Source: Halarchaeum nitratireducens (GTDB lineage Archaea > Halobacteriota > Halobacteria > Halobacteriales > Halobacteriaceae). Taken from it: DNA of 64,000 bases. Made by a program: the position numbers and the translations under genes. Position 1 is the stretch's first letter, and every line of letters starts with the position of its first letter. The stretch spans positions 114,449-178,448 of the forward strand of contig NZ_BMOQ01000008.1 of the NCBI RefSeq assembly GCF_014647155.1. The letters run 5' to 3'. Below are positions 1 to 8,246 of the stretch, piece after piece. The notes beneath the pieces are model-generated. The model did not search any database and was not told the origin of the DNA. It was given only the letters and a program-made list of their open reading frames with translations.

Positions 1-438
1 CTTCCCGCGCACCCAGTTCTGCTCGACGCGCTGGTCGTCGCGGTTGGAGATGTCGTTCGCGACGGTGTATCCGGCGATGACGTCGTCGGCGTCCGCCGCG
101 TCGACGTTCCGGCACTGCTCGCCGATCACGACGCCGAGTTCGACTTCGTGCTCGACCGTCTCCTTCCCCGCCGGGAGCGTGACCGTATCCCCGTGTCCCG
201 ACACCGCGTTCGGCGGCTTCAGGAAGAGGAGCGGGCGATCGGGGACGTCCATCCCCTCCTCGGCGGCGTGATTCGCGTAGTTCAGCCCGACGCACACGAT
301 CTTGGTCGGTTCACACGGCGGGAGAACGTCGACGCTCTCGGGGTCGTACGTCTCGCCCCCGAACGTGATTTCGCCCGACGACATCCACGTACCGTTGCGA
401 ATCGAACCGGCGTGGTCACGGAATCGTACTCGTGCCAT
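1..438 (-). CDS. Fumarylacetoacetate hydrolase family protein (5' part, runs off the window)
   Basis: Reading leftward from the ATG at 438 gives a continuous frame to the window edge, about 146 residues. It starts MARVRFRD and contains KIVCVGLNYANHAAEEG and EHEVELGVVIGE. These are the usual N-terminal and metal-binding signatures of the FAA hydrolase fold, whose members hydrolyse or decarboxylate acylpyruvates and related dioxo acids in aromatic or sugar-acid catabolism. The metal-binding E-x-E (HEVELG) is visible; the rest of the active site lies outside the window. A TATA-like stretch on this strand (about 458-470) sits some 27 nt before the ATG, which suggests a leaderless transcript. It is divergent from the GntP permease gene. 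The exact substrate cannot be told from this fragment. Confidence 0.88.
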   Translation of the reverse strand, partial: MARVRFRDHAGSIRNGTWMSSGEITFGGETYDPESVDVLPPCEPTKIVCVGLNYANHAAEEGMDVPDRPLLFLKPPNAVSGHGDTVTLPAGKETVEHEVELGVVIGEQCRNVDAADADDVIAGYTVANDISNRDDQRVEQNWVRGK

Positions 439-541
439 ACCCGCACCATTTGTGCCTCCGTACATATACCTTGCCGTCACCGTCGACCCGCGGTAGATCA
501 CGGGAGTTGGGTAATACCGGACGGGACTTCGACCAAGGGGG

Positions 542-563
542 TTTACGAATATATATGCGTAAA
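542..563. promoter_or_regulatory. 22-bp near-perfect palindrome between divergent genes (operator candidate)
   Basis: TTTACG (542-547) and CGTAAA (558-563) are exact inverse complements. They flank an AT-rich ATATATAT core, and only one symmetric pair is mismatched. It lies in the 286-bp gap between the FAA-hydrolase start (438) and the permease start (725). The AT core could double as a TATA box. A regulator of organic-acid catabolism binding here is inferred, not shown. Confidence 0.5.
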
Positions 564-639
564 TGAGCTATATTCGAATGTCCAAACCGAGCCGGACACG
601 TGAAATCGTGACCGGGATACCAGTCTCATCGGGACATAC

Positions 640-660
640 TTCACGAATATATTTCGGTAA
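640..660. promoter_or_regulatory. Second, weaker palindromic site resembling the 542 site
   Basis: The 21 bases from 640 to 660 have outer TT..CGAA and TTCG..AA symmetry and share the ACGAATATAT core with the 542-563 palindrome. The two sites are about 97 bp apart centre to centre. A pair of similar dyads in one divergent promoter region fits a dimeric repressor or activator acting on the permease gene, the FAA-hydrolase gene, or both. Confidence 0.35.
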
Positions 661-724
661 TGCCGGAATCAAGGGACGGCGGGCCACCAAAAGAACTTTC
701 AAAGAACATTATATACTCGCCGGT

Positions 725-2050
725 ATGGTTACCACACCACTCCTTGCAGCGAACATAGTGATCGCCGTCGCGGTGACACTGTTCTTGATCATCTACGTCG
801 ACTTCGACCCTGCAGTCTCCCTCGTCGTCGGGTCGCTCTACATGGGTATCGCGTCCGGGCTAGGACTGAACGAGACGGTGTCGAGTATCGGCACCGGATT
901 CGGGAACCTGATGACGGGCATCGGCCTCCCTATCATCTTCGGCATCATGATCGGGATGCTCCTCGCGGAGAGCGGCGGGGCACGGAAGATCGCGGTGACG
1001 CTGACGGGCGTCGTCCCGCACCGCTTCATCCCGTACGCGCTCGCGCTATCCGGGGCCATCGTCGCCATTCCCGTCTTCTTCGACGTCGCGTTCCTCGTCT
1101 TGACGCCGATGGTCGTCGCGCTCTGGCGCGAGACGGACATCGACTACCCGGTCGTCGTCGGCTCTCTCGTCATCGGCGCCGCGGGGGCACACACCTTCAT
1201 CCCACCGACACCGAACCCCCTCGCTGCGCCGGAGATACTCGGGTTCCCTCTCGGACAGATGATGCTCGCCGGGCTCGGACTCGGGATCCCCGCGGTCCTC
1301 ATCGCTACCGCCGTCTACGTTCGCCTTGTCGCGCTCGTCTGGGACGCCGACGAAGACATTGAGGAGATACCGTTCGAGGAGGCCGAGGACGAGGGTACGA
1401 AACAGCCATCGTTCCTCTCCTCGATCCTCCCCATCGCCGCACCGATCGTCCTCATTCTGCTGACAACGACGTCGAACGCCGTCTTCGGTAGTGCCAGTCC
1501 GTTCGTGCAGTTCCTCGGAACACGTATCATCGCGATGCTCGCCGGCCTCCTCGCTGCCATCGCCATATTCGTCTCCGTCGTGGGAAAGGCAGAGCTCTCG
1601 GAGACGCTCTCGGACGCCACACGTCCCGCAGGCATGGTGTTGGCCATCACCGGAGCGGGCGGCGCGTTCGGCTACGTCATTCAGCAGACGGAGGCCGCGA
1701 ACGCGCTCGTCGACCTCATCGGCGTCGGTGGCGACGGATTGGCCATCGTCTTCCTCGCGTTCTTCATCGGGATGGTTCTCCGCGTCGCACAGGGGTCGGG
1801 AACGGTCGCCGGGATCACGGCGATGACCATCGTCGCCGGGATCGAGACGAGCGTCACCGGATCCGCGCTCGCGCTCGCCGCCCTGTCCGGGGGCATGAGT
1901 ATCGGCCACATCAACGACAGCGGGTTCTGGGTCGTCACCGAACTGACCGGCTTGGAGGTCACGGGCGGGATCAAGACGTATACGCTCGGTGAGGCGATCC
2001 TCTCCGTCTTCGGCCTCGTCGGCGCCGTCGGGATCGCGCTTTTGACCTGA
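725..2050 (+). CDS. GntP-family (gluconate/organic acid:H+ symporter) permease
   Basis: This 441-residue membrane protein is almost entirely hydrophobic helices, with one charged cytoplasmic loop near residues 205-225. It has hallmark GntP segments: GFGNLMTGIGLPIIFGIM, HTFIPPTPNPLAAPEILG, RVAQGSGTVAGITA and INDSGFWVV. Members import gluconate or similar hydroxy acids with protons. The open frame begins further upstream, but the ATG at 725 is chosen because the protein then starts directly with the first helix (MVTTPLLAANIVIAV). It is followed 76 nt later by lactate-utilisation-type genes, so a hydroxy-acid substrate such as lactate, glycolate or gluconate is plausible. The substrate is an inference from neighbours only. 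Confidence 0.92.
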   Translation: MVTTPLLAANIVIAVAVTLFLIIYVDFDPAVSLVVGSLYMGIASGLGLNETVSSIGTGFGNLMTGIGLPIIFGIMIGMLLAESGGARKIAVTLTGVVPHRFIPYALALSGAIVAIPVFFDVAFLVLTPMVVALWRETDIDYPVVVGSLVIGAAGAHTFIPPTPNPLAAPEILGFPLGQMMLAGLGLGIPAVLIATAVYVRLVALVWDADEDIEEIPFEEAEDEGTKQPSFLSSILPIAAPIVLILLTTTSNAVFGSASPFVQFLGTRIIAMLAGLLAAIAIFVSVVGKAELSETLSDATRPAGMVLAITGAGGAFGYVIQQTEAANALVDLIGVGGDGLAIVFLAFFIGMVLRVAQGSGTVAGITAMTIVAGIETSVTGSALALAALSGGMSIGHINDSGFWVVTELTGLEVTGGIKTYTLGEAILSVFGLVGAVGIALLT

Positions 2051-2126
2051 ACCCCGGCCCGGCGCTCCGCCGACGCGGGGCGACGAGTGGGGAACAGTTA
2101 TCTGCGATCGGGCAAAATAATGGCGT

Positions 2127-2636
2127 ATGCCACAGGCTCTCACGAGCGAGTTCCGCGATTCGCTCGCGGCGCACAGCGCCACGTCGTCGGTCGTCGAGAC
2201 CGCGGCGTTGTCCGACGCCCTCGCCGAGCGACTGGACGGGCCCGCCGTCGCCACGCCCCTGCCGTTCGCGGGCGCGTCGCTCGACGACCTGCCGGTGACG
2301 CTCGATCCGACGCCCGCCGAACTCGAGGCCGCCGAATTCGGCGTAACGGCCGCCGAGTTCGCGATCGCGGACTACGGCTCCGTGGTGCTTCGGATGGACA
2401 CCGCGGGCACCGAGCCGGTGAGCCTCTTCCCGGAGACGCACGTCGCGGTCGTTGCGCAGAGCGACATCGAACCGGACGCCGAAGCCGCCTTCGAAGCGCT
2501 CGACGGCGCGGTGAACACCGCCCGCGCGAGCGCCGTCATCGCGACCGGCCCGAGCGCGACGGCGGACATGGGCGGTCTCGTCTACGGCGCGCACGGCCCG
2601 CGAAACGTCCACGTCGTCGTCCTCTCCGACCGATGA
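2127..2636 (+). CDS. lutC: LUD-domain protein, LutC/YkgG-like
   Basis: This 169-residue soluble protein has the LUD-fold core: GVTAAEFAIADYGSVVL, then LFPETHVAVV, and a C-terminal GPSATADMGGLVYGAHGPR. LutC-type proteins are the small partner in the LutABC L-lactate oxidation complex. The stop overlaps the next start (ATGA at 2633-2636), so the two genes are translationally coupled. It follows the GntP permease and precedes a fused LutB/LutA-like protein, which supports an uptake-and-oxidation operon. The family is confident; that L-lactate rather than another 2-hydroxy acid is the substrate is inferred. Confidence 0.85.
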   Translation: MPQALTSEFRDSLAAHSATSSVVETAALSDALAERLDGPAVATPLPFAGASLDDLPVTLDPTPAELEAAEFGVTAAEFAIADYGSVVLRMDTAGTEPVSLFPETHVAVVAQSDIEPDAEAAFEALDGAVNTARASAVIATGPSATADMGGLVYGAHGPRNVHVVVLSDR

Positions 2637-4840
2637 GCACGGATAGCCGTCGGGAGAAGGCGGCTCGGATCCGCCACCTCCTCGACACGGAGGGCGACGC
2701 CGTCGAGTCCAACACGAAGGGCTTCAACGCCGGCCGGTACGAGACGGTCGCCGACCTCGACGATTACGAGGGGACGAAGGACGCAGCGCGCGCGATCAAG
2801 GAGGACGCCATCGAGCGCCTCCCCGAGCTCGTCGAGCAGGTGCGCGAGACCGTCGAGGCCAACGGCGGCACCGTCTACATCGCGGACGACGCCGCGGACG
2901 CGAACCGCTACATCACGGAGGTCTGCGCCGACGAGGACGCGGACACCGTCGTGAAGTCGAAGTCGATGACGAGCGAGGAACTCGAGGTCAACGAGGCGCT
3001 CGACGCGGCCGGTGTCACGCCCGTCGAGACCGACCTCGCCGAGTGGGTGTTGCAGGTCGCCGACGAAGCGCCCTCGCACCTCGTCGCGCCCGCGATCCAC
3101 AAGTCCCGGGAGAGCATCGCGGATCTCCTCAACGGCACGTTCGACCCCGAGGAGCGCTTGGAGTCGGCGGAGAACCTCACGCGCTTCGCCCGCGAGCGTC
3201 TCTGGGAGGACATCCGGACCGCGGGCGTCGGCATGACGGGCGCGAACTTCATCGCCGCCGAGACGGGGACGATGATGCTAGTGACGAGCGAGGGGAACGC
3301 CCGGAAGTCCGCGCTCGTTCCCGACACGCACGTCGCCGTCGCCGGCGTCGAGAAGCTCGTTCCCTCGGTGAGCGACTTCCACCCCTTCATGGAGCTCATC
3401 GGCCGCTCCGGGACGGGACAGGACGTCACCTCCTACATCTCGCTGTTCACGCCCCCGGTCGACTCCCCGACGCTCGACTTCGCGGACGCGGCCGACGTCC
3501 CGCTCTCCGAGCAGACCGGCGAACGGGAGTTCCACCTCGTGCTCGTCGACAACGGCCGCCTCGACATGCGCGAGGACGACCAGTTGAAGGAGACGCTCTA
3601 CTGCATCCGCTGTTCGGCCTGTGCGAACTCCTGTGCGAACTTCCAGCACGTCGGCGGGCACGCCTTCGGCGGCGAGACGTACACGGGGGGGATCGCCACC
3701 GGCTGGGAGGCCGGTATCGGCGGCGAGGAAGCCGCCAGTGACTTCAACGACCTCTGTACGGGCTGCTCGCGCTGCGTGGACGCCTGCCCGGTGAAGATCG
3801 ATATCCCGTGGATCAACACGGTCGTCCGCGACCGCCTCAATCGCGGCGCCGATTCCGACGCCTTCGACCACCTCGTCGAGGGGTTGACGCCGGACGACGA
3901 CCCGGGCGGCGTCGACGTCCAGAAGCGCCTCTTCGGGAACTTCGAGACGCTCGCGAAACTCGGCAGCGCGAGCGCGCCCCTCTCGAACTGGCTGGCCTCC
4001 AGTCGCCCGGTTCGCTCTCTCCTCGAACGCGTCGCGGGCGTCGACAGCCGGCGCGACCTCCCCGCCTTCGAGCGCGAGACGCTCGTCGACTGGTTCGAGG
4101 CCCGCGGCGGGTCCCGCGTCGCGCGCGAGTCCGCGAAGCGCGAGGCCGTCGTCTACGCCGACGTCTACACGAATCACGTGCTCACCGAGCGCGGGAAGGC
4201 GACCGTCCGGGCGCTCGAAGCCCTCGGCGTCCACGTCCGCGTCCCCTCGGTTCCGAGTAGCGGGCGCGCGCCGTTCTCCCAGGGAATGGTCTCGACCGCC
4301 GAGGCGAACGCGCGCCGCGTCAGCGACCGTCTCGGGCCGCTCGTCGACGACGGCTACGACGTGGTCGTGGTCGAGCCCTCCGACCTCGCGATGTTTGAAC
4401 GCGAGTACGAGAAGCTCCTTCCGGCGGACGAACACGACGCGCTCGCCGAACACAGCTACGAGGTCCTCGAGTACGTCTACGGGCTGTTGGAGCACGGTGG
4501 CGACGTCGGTGCGCTCCGGGACGGCGACGGTGCTTCCGTCGACTACCACAGCCACTGCCAGCAGCGCACCCAGGGCCTCGAGGGGTACACCGTCTCCGTC
4601 CTCGGCGCCTGCGGGTTCGACGTCACGACCTCAGACGTGGAGTGTTGCGGGATGGCGGGGTCGTTCGGCTACAAGTCGGAGTATTACGAGCTCTCGATGG
4701 ACGTCGGCGAGGACCTCCGCGAGCAGTTCGCGGGCGACGACGCGCTCGTCGCGGCGAGCGGGACGTCGTGCGTCGAACAGCTCCGCGACCTCCTCCCGCG
4801 CGACGTCACCCACCCGATCGAGCTGATCGCGCCGCGCTGA
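2633..4840 (+). CDS. LutB-like iron-sulfur protein fused to a LutA-like CCG domain
   Basis: This 735-residue protein has three parts. A LUD domain covers roughly residues 60-330 (AETGTMMLVTSEGNARKSA). Two 4Fe-4S motifs follow near residues 324-385 (CIRCSACANSC and CTGCSRCVDACP). The C-terminal half carries cysteine-rich CCG-type signatures (HCQQRTQG near 641, CCGMAGSFGYKSEYY near 671). In bacteria LutB carries the LUD and Fe-S parts and LutA is a separate CCG protein; here the two are fused, giving a two-gene LutC + LutBA system. Electrons probably pass through the clusters to the respiratory chain. It overlaps lutC by 4 nt. The next gene is convergent, so the operon ends here. Confidence 0.88.
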   Translation: MSTDSRREKAARIRHLLDTEGDAVESNTKGFNAGRYETVADLDDYEGTKDAARAIKEDAIERLPELVEQVRETVEANGGTVYIADDAADANRYITEVCADEDADTVVKSKSMTSEELEVNEALDAAGVTPVETDLAEWVLQVADEAPSHLVAPAIHKSRESIADLLNGTFDPEERLESAENLTRFARERLWEDIRTAGVGMTGANFIAAETGTMMLVTSEGNARKSALVPDTHVAVAGVEKLVPSVSDFHPFMELIGRSGTGQDVTSYISLFTPPVDSPTLDFADAADVPLSEQTGEREFHLVLVDNGRLDMREDDQLKETLYCIRCSACANSCANFQHVGGHAFGGETYTGGIATGWEAGIGGEEAASDFNDLCTGCSRCVDACPVKIDIPWINTVVRDRLNRGADSDAFDHLVEGLTPDDDPGGVDVQKRLFGNFETLAKLGSASAPLSNWLASSRPVRSLLERVAGVDSRRDLPAFERETLVDWFEARGGSRVARESAKREAVVYADVYTNHVLTERGKATVRALEALGVHVRVPSVPSSGRAPFSQGMVSTAEANARRVSDRLGPLVDDGYDVVVVEPSDLAMFEREYEKLLPADEHDALAEHSYEVLEYVYGLLEHGGDVGALRDGDGASVDYHSHCQQRTQGLEGYTVSVLGACGFDVTTSDVECCGMAGSFGYKSEYYELSMDVGEDLREQFAGDDALVAASGTSCVEQLRDLLPRDVTHPIELIAPR

Positions 4841-4853
4841 ACACCCCCTTCCC

Positions 4854-5720
4854 TCAGAGACCGGCGTGCCGGCGGAACGCGCGGTCGGTCAGCCACTCGC
4901 GGTCGGCCCGCGAGAGCCCGTCGACGTGCGCCAGCCACGAACACGCCTCGTCGTACGACGCGGCGTCGCTCACGTTCGGGAAGTCCGACCCCCAGACGAC
5001 GCGCTCGCGTCCGAACTCGTCGAGGAACCAGCGGACGTGGTCGTGCATGTCCGCGTAGGGATAGCCGTCCGCCGACCGGTGCACGATCTCCGAGACCTTC
5101 ACCGCGACGGCGTCGTGCTCGGCGAGCGCCGCGAACCCCGAAAACGGCCCCTCGTCGGGCGGGACGCCGGGGTCCGCGTGCGCGAAATGATCGAAGACGT
5201 AATCGAGGTCGGGGTAGGTCTCGACGAGATCGAGCGCCTGATCGAGTTGAGTCTCGTCGGCGAGGATCTGCACGAGCGCGTCGGTCTCCCGGGCGGCCTC
5301 CCAGAACGCGGTCTCGTCGATGGCGTCCCGGAGCCACGTGACCGTCGGATCGAAGTACTCCCACATCGCGTCGCGCGGACACGCGGCGCCGAGTCGGAAG
5401 CCGAGCACCCCCTCGACCGCCATCGCGTCGCGGAGCGTCTCCGCCGCGTCGGCCGCGAACGGGTCGAGCATCACGACGCCGTGGAGTCGGTCGTGCTCGG
5501 CCACGCAGTCGATCGTGTACCCGTTGTCGGTCCACTCGGTGATCGGGTAGCCGACGACGACGGCCTCGTCGACGCCCACGTCGTCCATGTCCGCGAGCAA
5601 CCGCTCGGCGGTGTAGACGGTGTGGACGTCGAACGAGTCGACGAGATCGAGTATCGGGCCGGTCGTCCACGGGTGCTCCCGGCTCGGATACCCCCACGCG
5701 TGAGTGTGACTATCGATCAT
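4854..5720 (-). CDS. Amidohydrolase-2 family (TIM-barrel metal hydrolase)
   Basis: The 288-residue protein starts MIDSHTHAWGYP, the metal-binding D-x-H-x-H of the amidohydrolase fold. A second conserved His lies in DYVFDHFAHADPG, and the C-terminal VVWGSDFPNVS carries the conserved Asp of these enzymes. PF04909-type relatives include sugar-lactonases, 2-pyrone-4,6-dicarboxylate hydrolase and decarboxylases, so the substrate is open. It ends 14 nt from the end of the lut genes, in convergent orientation, and shares the catabolic setting of the region. Confidence 0.85.
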   Translation of the reverse strand: MIDSHTHAWGYPSREHPWTTGPILDLVDSFDVHTVYTAERLLADMDDVGVDEAVVVGYPITEWTDNGYTIDCVAEHDRLHGVVMLDPFAADAAETLRDAMAVEGVLGFRLGAACPRDAMWEYFDPTVTWLRDAIDETAFWEAARETDALVQILADETQLDQALDLVETYPDLDYVFDHFAHADPGVPPDEGPFSGFAALAEHDAVAVKVSEIVHRSADGYPYADMHDHVRWFLDEFGRERVVWGSDFPNVSDAASYDEACSWLAHVDGLSRADREWLTDRAFRRHAGL

Positions 5721-5894
5721 ACGGTAGCATTACCATAGATCGTGCTTAACGATGTCGGAATCCGCCATTACGGAGCGACGCGTGTTCCGCATCGGCCCTC
5801 CACGCCCTCTCCCGCGCGTGGCCGTCACGCTCGCCCCGACGCTACGCGTGCCTTCCGTCGGGATCGACGCCCATGGGCGAGACGGTCGGCGCGC

Positions 5895-6908
5895 TCAGTC
5901 GGCCGTCGGCAACCGAACCCTGAACACGCTCCCTTCGGGTTCGTTGTCCTCGATGTCGACGGCTCCCCCGTACTGCTCGACCAACTGTCGGACGAGATAG
6001 AGCCCGATCCCGCTCCCGAAACTATCGGCTCCTTTGCGGCCTTTCCGGAAGACCGCGTCCTTCTGCCCGTCCGGAATACCGGAACCATTATCAGCGATCC
6101 GTACGACGACGTATCCGTCAGTAGCTGCGCATGAGACTGTCACGACCGGATCGGCCGAACCGTTGTGCTGGACGGCGTTGTTCAGCAGGTTCCTGAACAC
6201 GGTCCCGAGCATCTCGTTGGCGGTCACCGTGACGTCCGGTACCTGGCCTTCGAGGCGGAATTCGGCGTACGGGAAGAGCTCGCGCCGGCGTTCGATCTCG
6301 GATTCGATCGCCGGCGGGAGTGGTGTGGGCGCGACGGTGGGGTCGTCTTCGCTCGCCAGCGTCCGCATGTAGTCCCGTGCCGTCTCCGTGATCTCGACGA
6401 CGTTCTTCGCGCTCGTGCGCACCCGCCGGACGTCCGCAGGAACCCGGTAGCCTGACTCCAGCAGGACGACGTCCCCGGGGACCACATCTTCGCTATCGAT
6501 TTCGCGCGTCTCCCCGTCTCGGAAGACGGTCGCCCGGGTGCGGAGCAGCTGCTGGAGCGCTTGACTGCTCCGCTCGGCTTGCCACTCCTGTGCGCCACCG
6601 ATGATCGCGTTCAGGAGCAGGACGGCGACGATGAAGACACCATCAGTAACTTCACCGATTGCAACGGAGACGGTCGCTGCGATAGCCAGAATATAGATGA
6701 GTGGATTCTGGAACTGGTCTAGCCCGATCTTCCACCACGTTCGAGGTTTCGCTCTCGGCAGTCGGTTCAGCCCGTACTCCTCGCGTCTCTGGGTTGCTTC
6801 GGCAGAGGTGAGGCCGTCAGCAGACGCATCTAGCTTCTCAGAGACAGCGTCGTGAGACATCGAATACCACCGGGTCGAATCCGAGACGTCTGCGGAATCG
6901 GCAACCAT
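5895..6908 (-). pseudogene. In-frame chimera: P-type ATPase N-terminus joined to a histidine-kinase ATPase domain
   Basis: Residues 1 to about 155 are the start of a cation P-type ATPase: an N-terminal domain (SEKLDASADGLTSAEATQRR), two membrane helices and the beginning of the actuator domain (GDVVLLESGYRVPADVR). Residues from about 160 to the end are unrelated: RVRTSAKNVVEITETARDYM leads into a HATPase_c domain with N box NLLNNAVQHN, G1 box DNGSGIP and G2 box GSGIGLYLV. The ATPase lacks its phosphorylation (DKTGT) and hinge parts, and the kinase lacks its phospho-acceptor His. The join lies near 6440. It is probably a deletion scar, although the frame is intact and could make a membrane-tethered ATP-binding protein. 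Both parents are standard haloarchaeal families. Confidence 0.75.
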
Positions 6909-6943
6909 AGAACGGATATGCGAGAGACTCGATGTTGATAGAC

Positions 6944-7423
6944 TTAGTTACTCCCCCGATACGAGTGGTTGAGTCCCCACGGTCGCTGTTCTAACAAGTA
7001 CACATCTTGGCGCCCGGATTCAGAGAGGCAACCGTAGGGCTCATACGCCGGACCGCTACTCCTCGTACGTGACCCGGCAAGCCACGAGAGAAAGAACCCG
7101 AGCACCCATCCGGTGAGGACGAGGTAGTAGCTCAGAATGAGGAGGACGCCACCGAGGATGAGCCACCCGAGTGCCGTGTATTCCGTCTGTATCGAGCGGA
7201 ATGCAGAAACGACGTCCGTCCGGAGGTGTCGTCCGATGGCGAGTTCGAGGATAAGCATCGGGAGAGCACAGACGACAGCTGCGATCAGGTAGGGGATGAG
7301 ATAGGTACCGCCGCCGTTCTGGCCGACGACCGCGGAGAAGCGCCAGATGTTCCCGAGTCCAACGGCGGCGCCGACTGTCGCGAGTATGAATCCGAATCCG
7401 GACGACCACCGTGCCGTAGCCAT
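6944..7423 (-). pseudogene. Truncated SNF-family (sodium:neurotransmitter symporter-like) transporter
   Basis: The first about 115 residues are a clear NSS/SNF transporter start: SSGFGFILATVGAAVGLGNI, WRFSAVVGQNGGGTYLIPYL and further helices to WVLGFFLSWLAG. Family members have roughly 450-500 residues and 11-12 helices, so about three quarters is missing. After position ~7080 the frame continues into about 40 unrelated polar residues before a stop. The neighbour to the left is also a fusion scar, so this 1.5-kb stretch probably marks one or more deletions at the edge of the conjugative element. Confidence 0.8.
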
Positions 7424-7796
7424 ATCAGGGTATGTGCACAGCGAGTGCTTAAATAAGGGTCTCCCGAGATGCCGAATTTATCGTAATGGTATATCGGGTT
7501 TGGAATTTATCGCCAAGTGTAAAATAGCTCTACAGAAGTAGATTGTCAATTCACACTCGAGATCTAGTATGTATTACGCATATCAAACCTATTCTCTAAG
7601 ATTGTCCCACTGTAGTATACCCCCGGCCATGTTGTGCCTCGACACTCAATACTCTCAAAAGATATTTATTTTATCCGTAGTTCTCTCCGAGAGAATGCGT
7701 TGAATGACACTTGTCCTTCACATGATGGCAACCGTTAAGTAGAACAGTTGGCCCGGCTCATCGGCCCCGCGAAACTCGCAGACCGATTGATCATCC
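7424..7796. promoter_or_regulatory. AT-richer non-coding region ahead of the conjugation operon
   Basis: No coding frame is supported here. The DNA is markedly AT-richer than its surroundings. A strong TATA-like tract (GATATTTATTTTATCC, about 7659-7674) lies 120 nt before the first conjugation gene and would give a leader of about 95 nt. A short imperfect dyad, CTCTCCGAGAGAA, follows it near 7682-7694. This is the likely promoter of the operon that runs to 21.4 kb; regulation is not evident. Confidence 0.45.
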
Positions 7797-8225
7797 ATGA
7801 CCTCCCTCACGCAACTTCCCTCAGACGAAGCCACTGACCAGTCTGATAATCAGTCAACGCTCCGTAACAGCGTTCCTCTTCGGATCGGTGTCACGCTGCT
7901 ACTATTCAGCTTGGTAGCCGTCGAACCCGTTGCCGCGGCCCAGAACAACGCGGTCTGTAGCGCAGATAAACTGCCGAGCATGATCTCCGGGTTCTTCCAG
8001 CTCACCACCGCGCTGGGAATCGTCGGTCTCGCCGTCGTCTGGCAGGCCGACTCCCTCATCGATATGTTCACCCTCAATCCCGAGCAGAAGAAGGGATTGA
8101 AGCGGCACAAACGCTCCGCGCTCAAATCTACGGTCATCCTCGTCGTCCTCGGCCCACTCTATACCGTCGCGGGATCGATGATGAACCTCCCGCTCGCACA
8201 GTGCGTCAACCTCGTCCCCTGGTAA
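7797..8225 (+). CDS. Small two-helix membrane protein, VirB2/pilin-like candidate
   Basis: This 142-residue protein has a hydrophilic N-terminus, a signal-like helix ending VAVEPVAAAQ (about residues 30-48), a second helix (LTTALGIVGLAVVWQADSL), a basic loop (KKGLKRHKRSALK) and a third hydrophobic stretch. The size, signal-like helix and position as first gene of a T4SS-type operon fit a pilin or VirB2-like subunit. Primary sequence alone does not prove this. The basic loop would be cytoplasmic. It is 21 nt upstream of the next open frame. Confidence 0.5.
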   Translation: MTSLTQLPSDEATDQSDNQSTLRNSVPLRIGVTLLLFSLVAVEPVAAAQNNAVCSADKLPSMISGFFQLTTALGIVGLAVVWQADSLIDMFTLNPEQKKGLKRHKRSALKSTVILVVLGPLYTVAGSMMNLPLAQCVNLVPW

Positions 8226-8246
8226 GCCAACTCCCGGCCTCCACCC

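Noticed and set aside
1046..2254. 402-residue leftward open frame opposite the permease
   Set aside because: Arg/Asp/Gly-rich composition typical of antisense frames in GC-rich DNA; the GntP gene on the other strand is unmistakable.
3278..4555. 425-residue leftward open frame opposite the LutB-like gene
   Set aside because: Shadow of a gene with clear Fe-S motifs; no domain or start signal supports the antisense frame.
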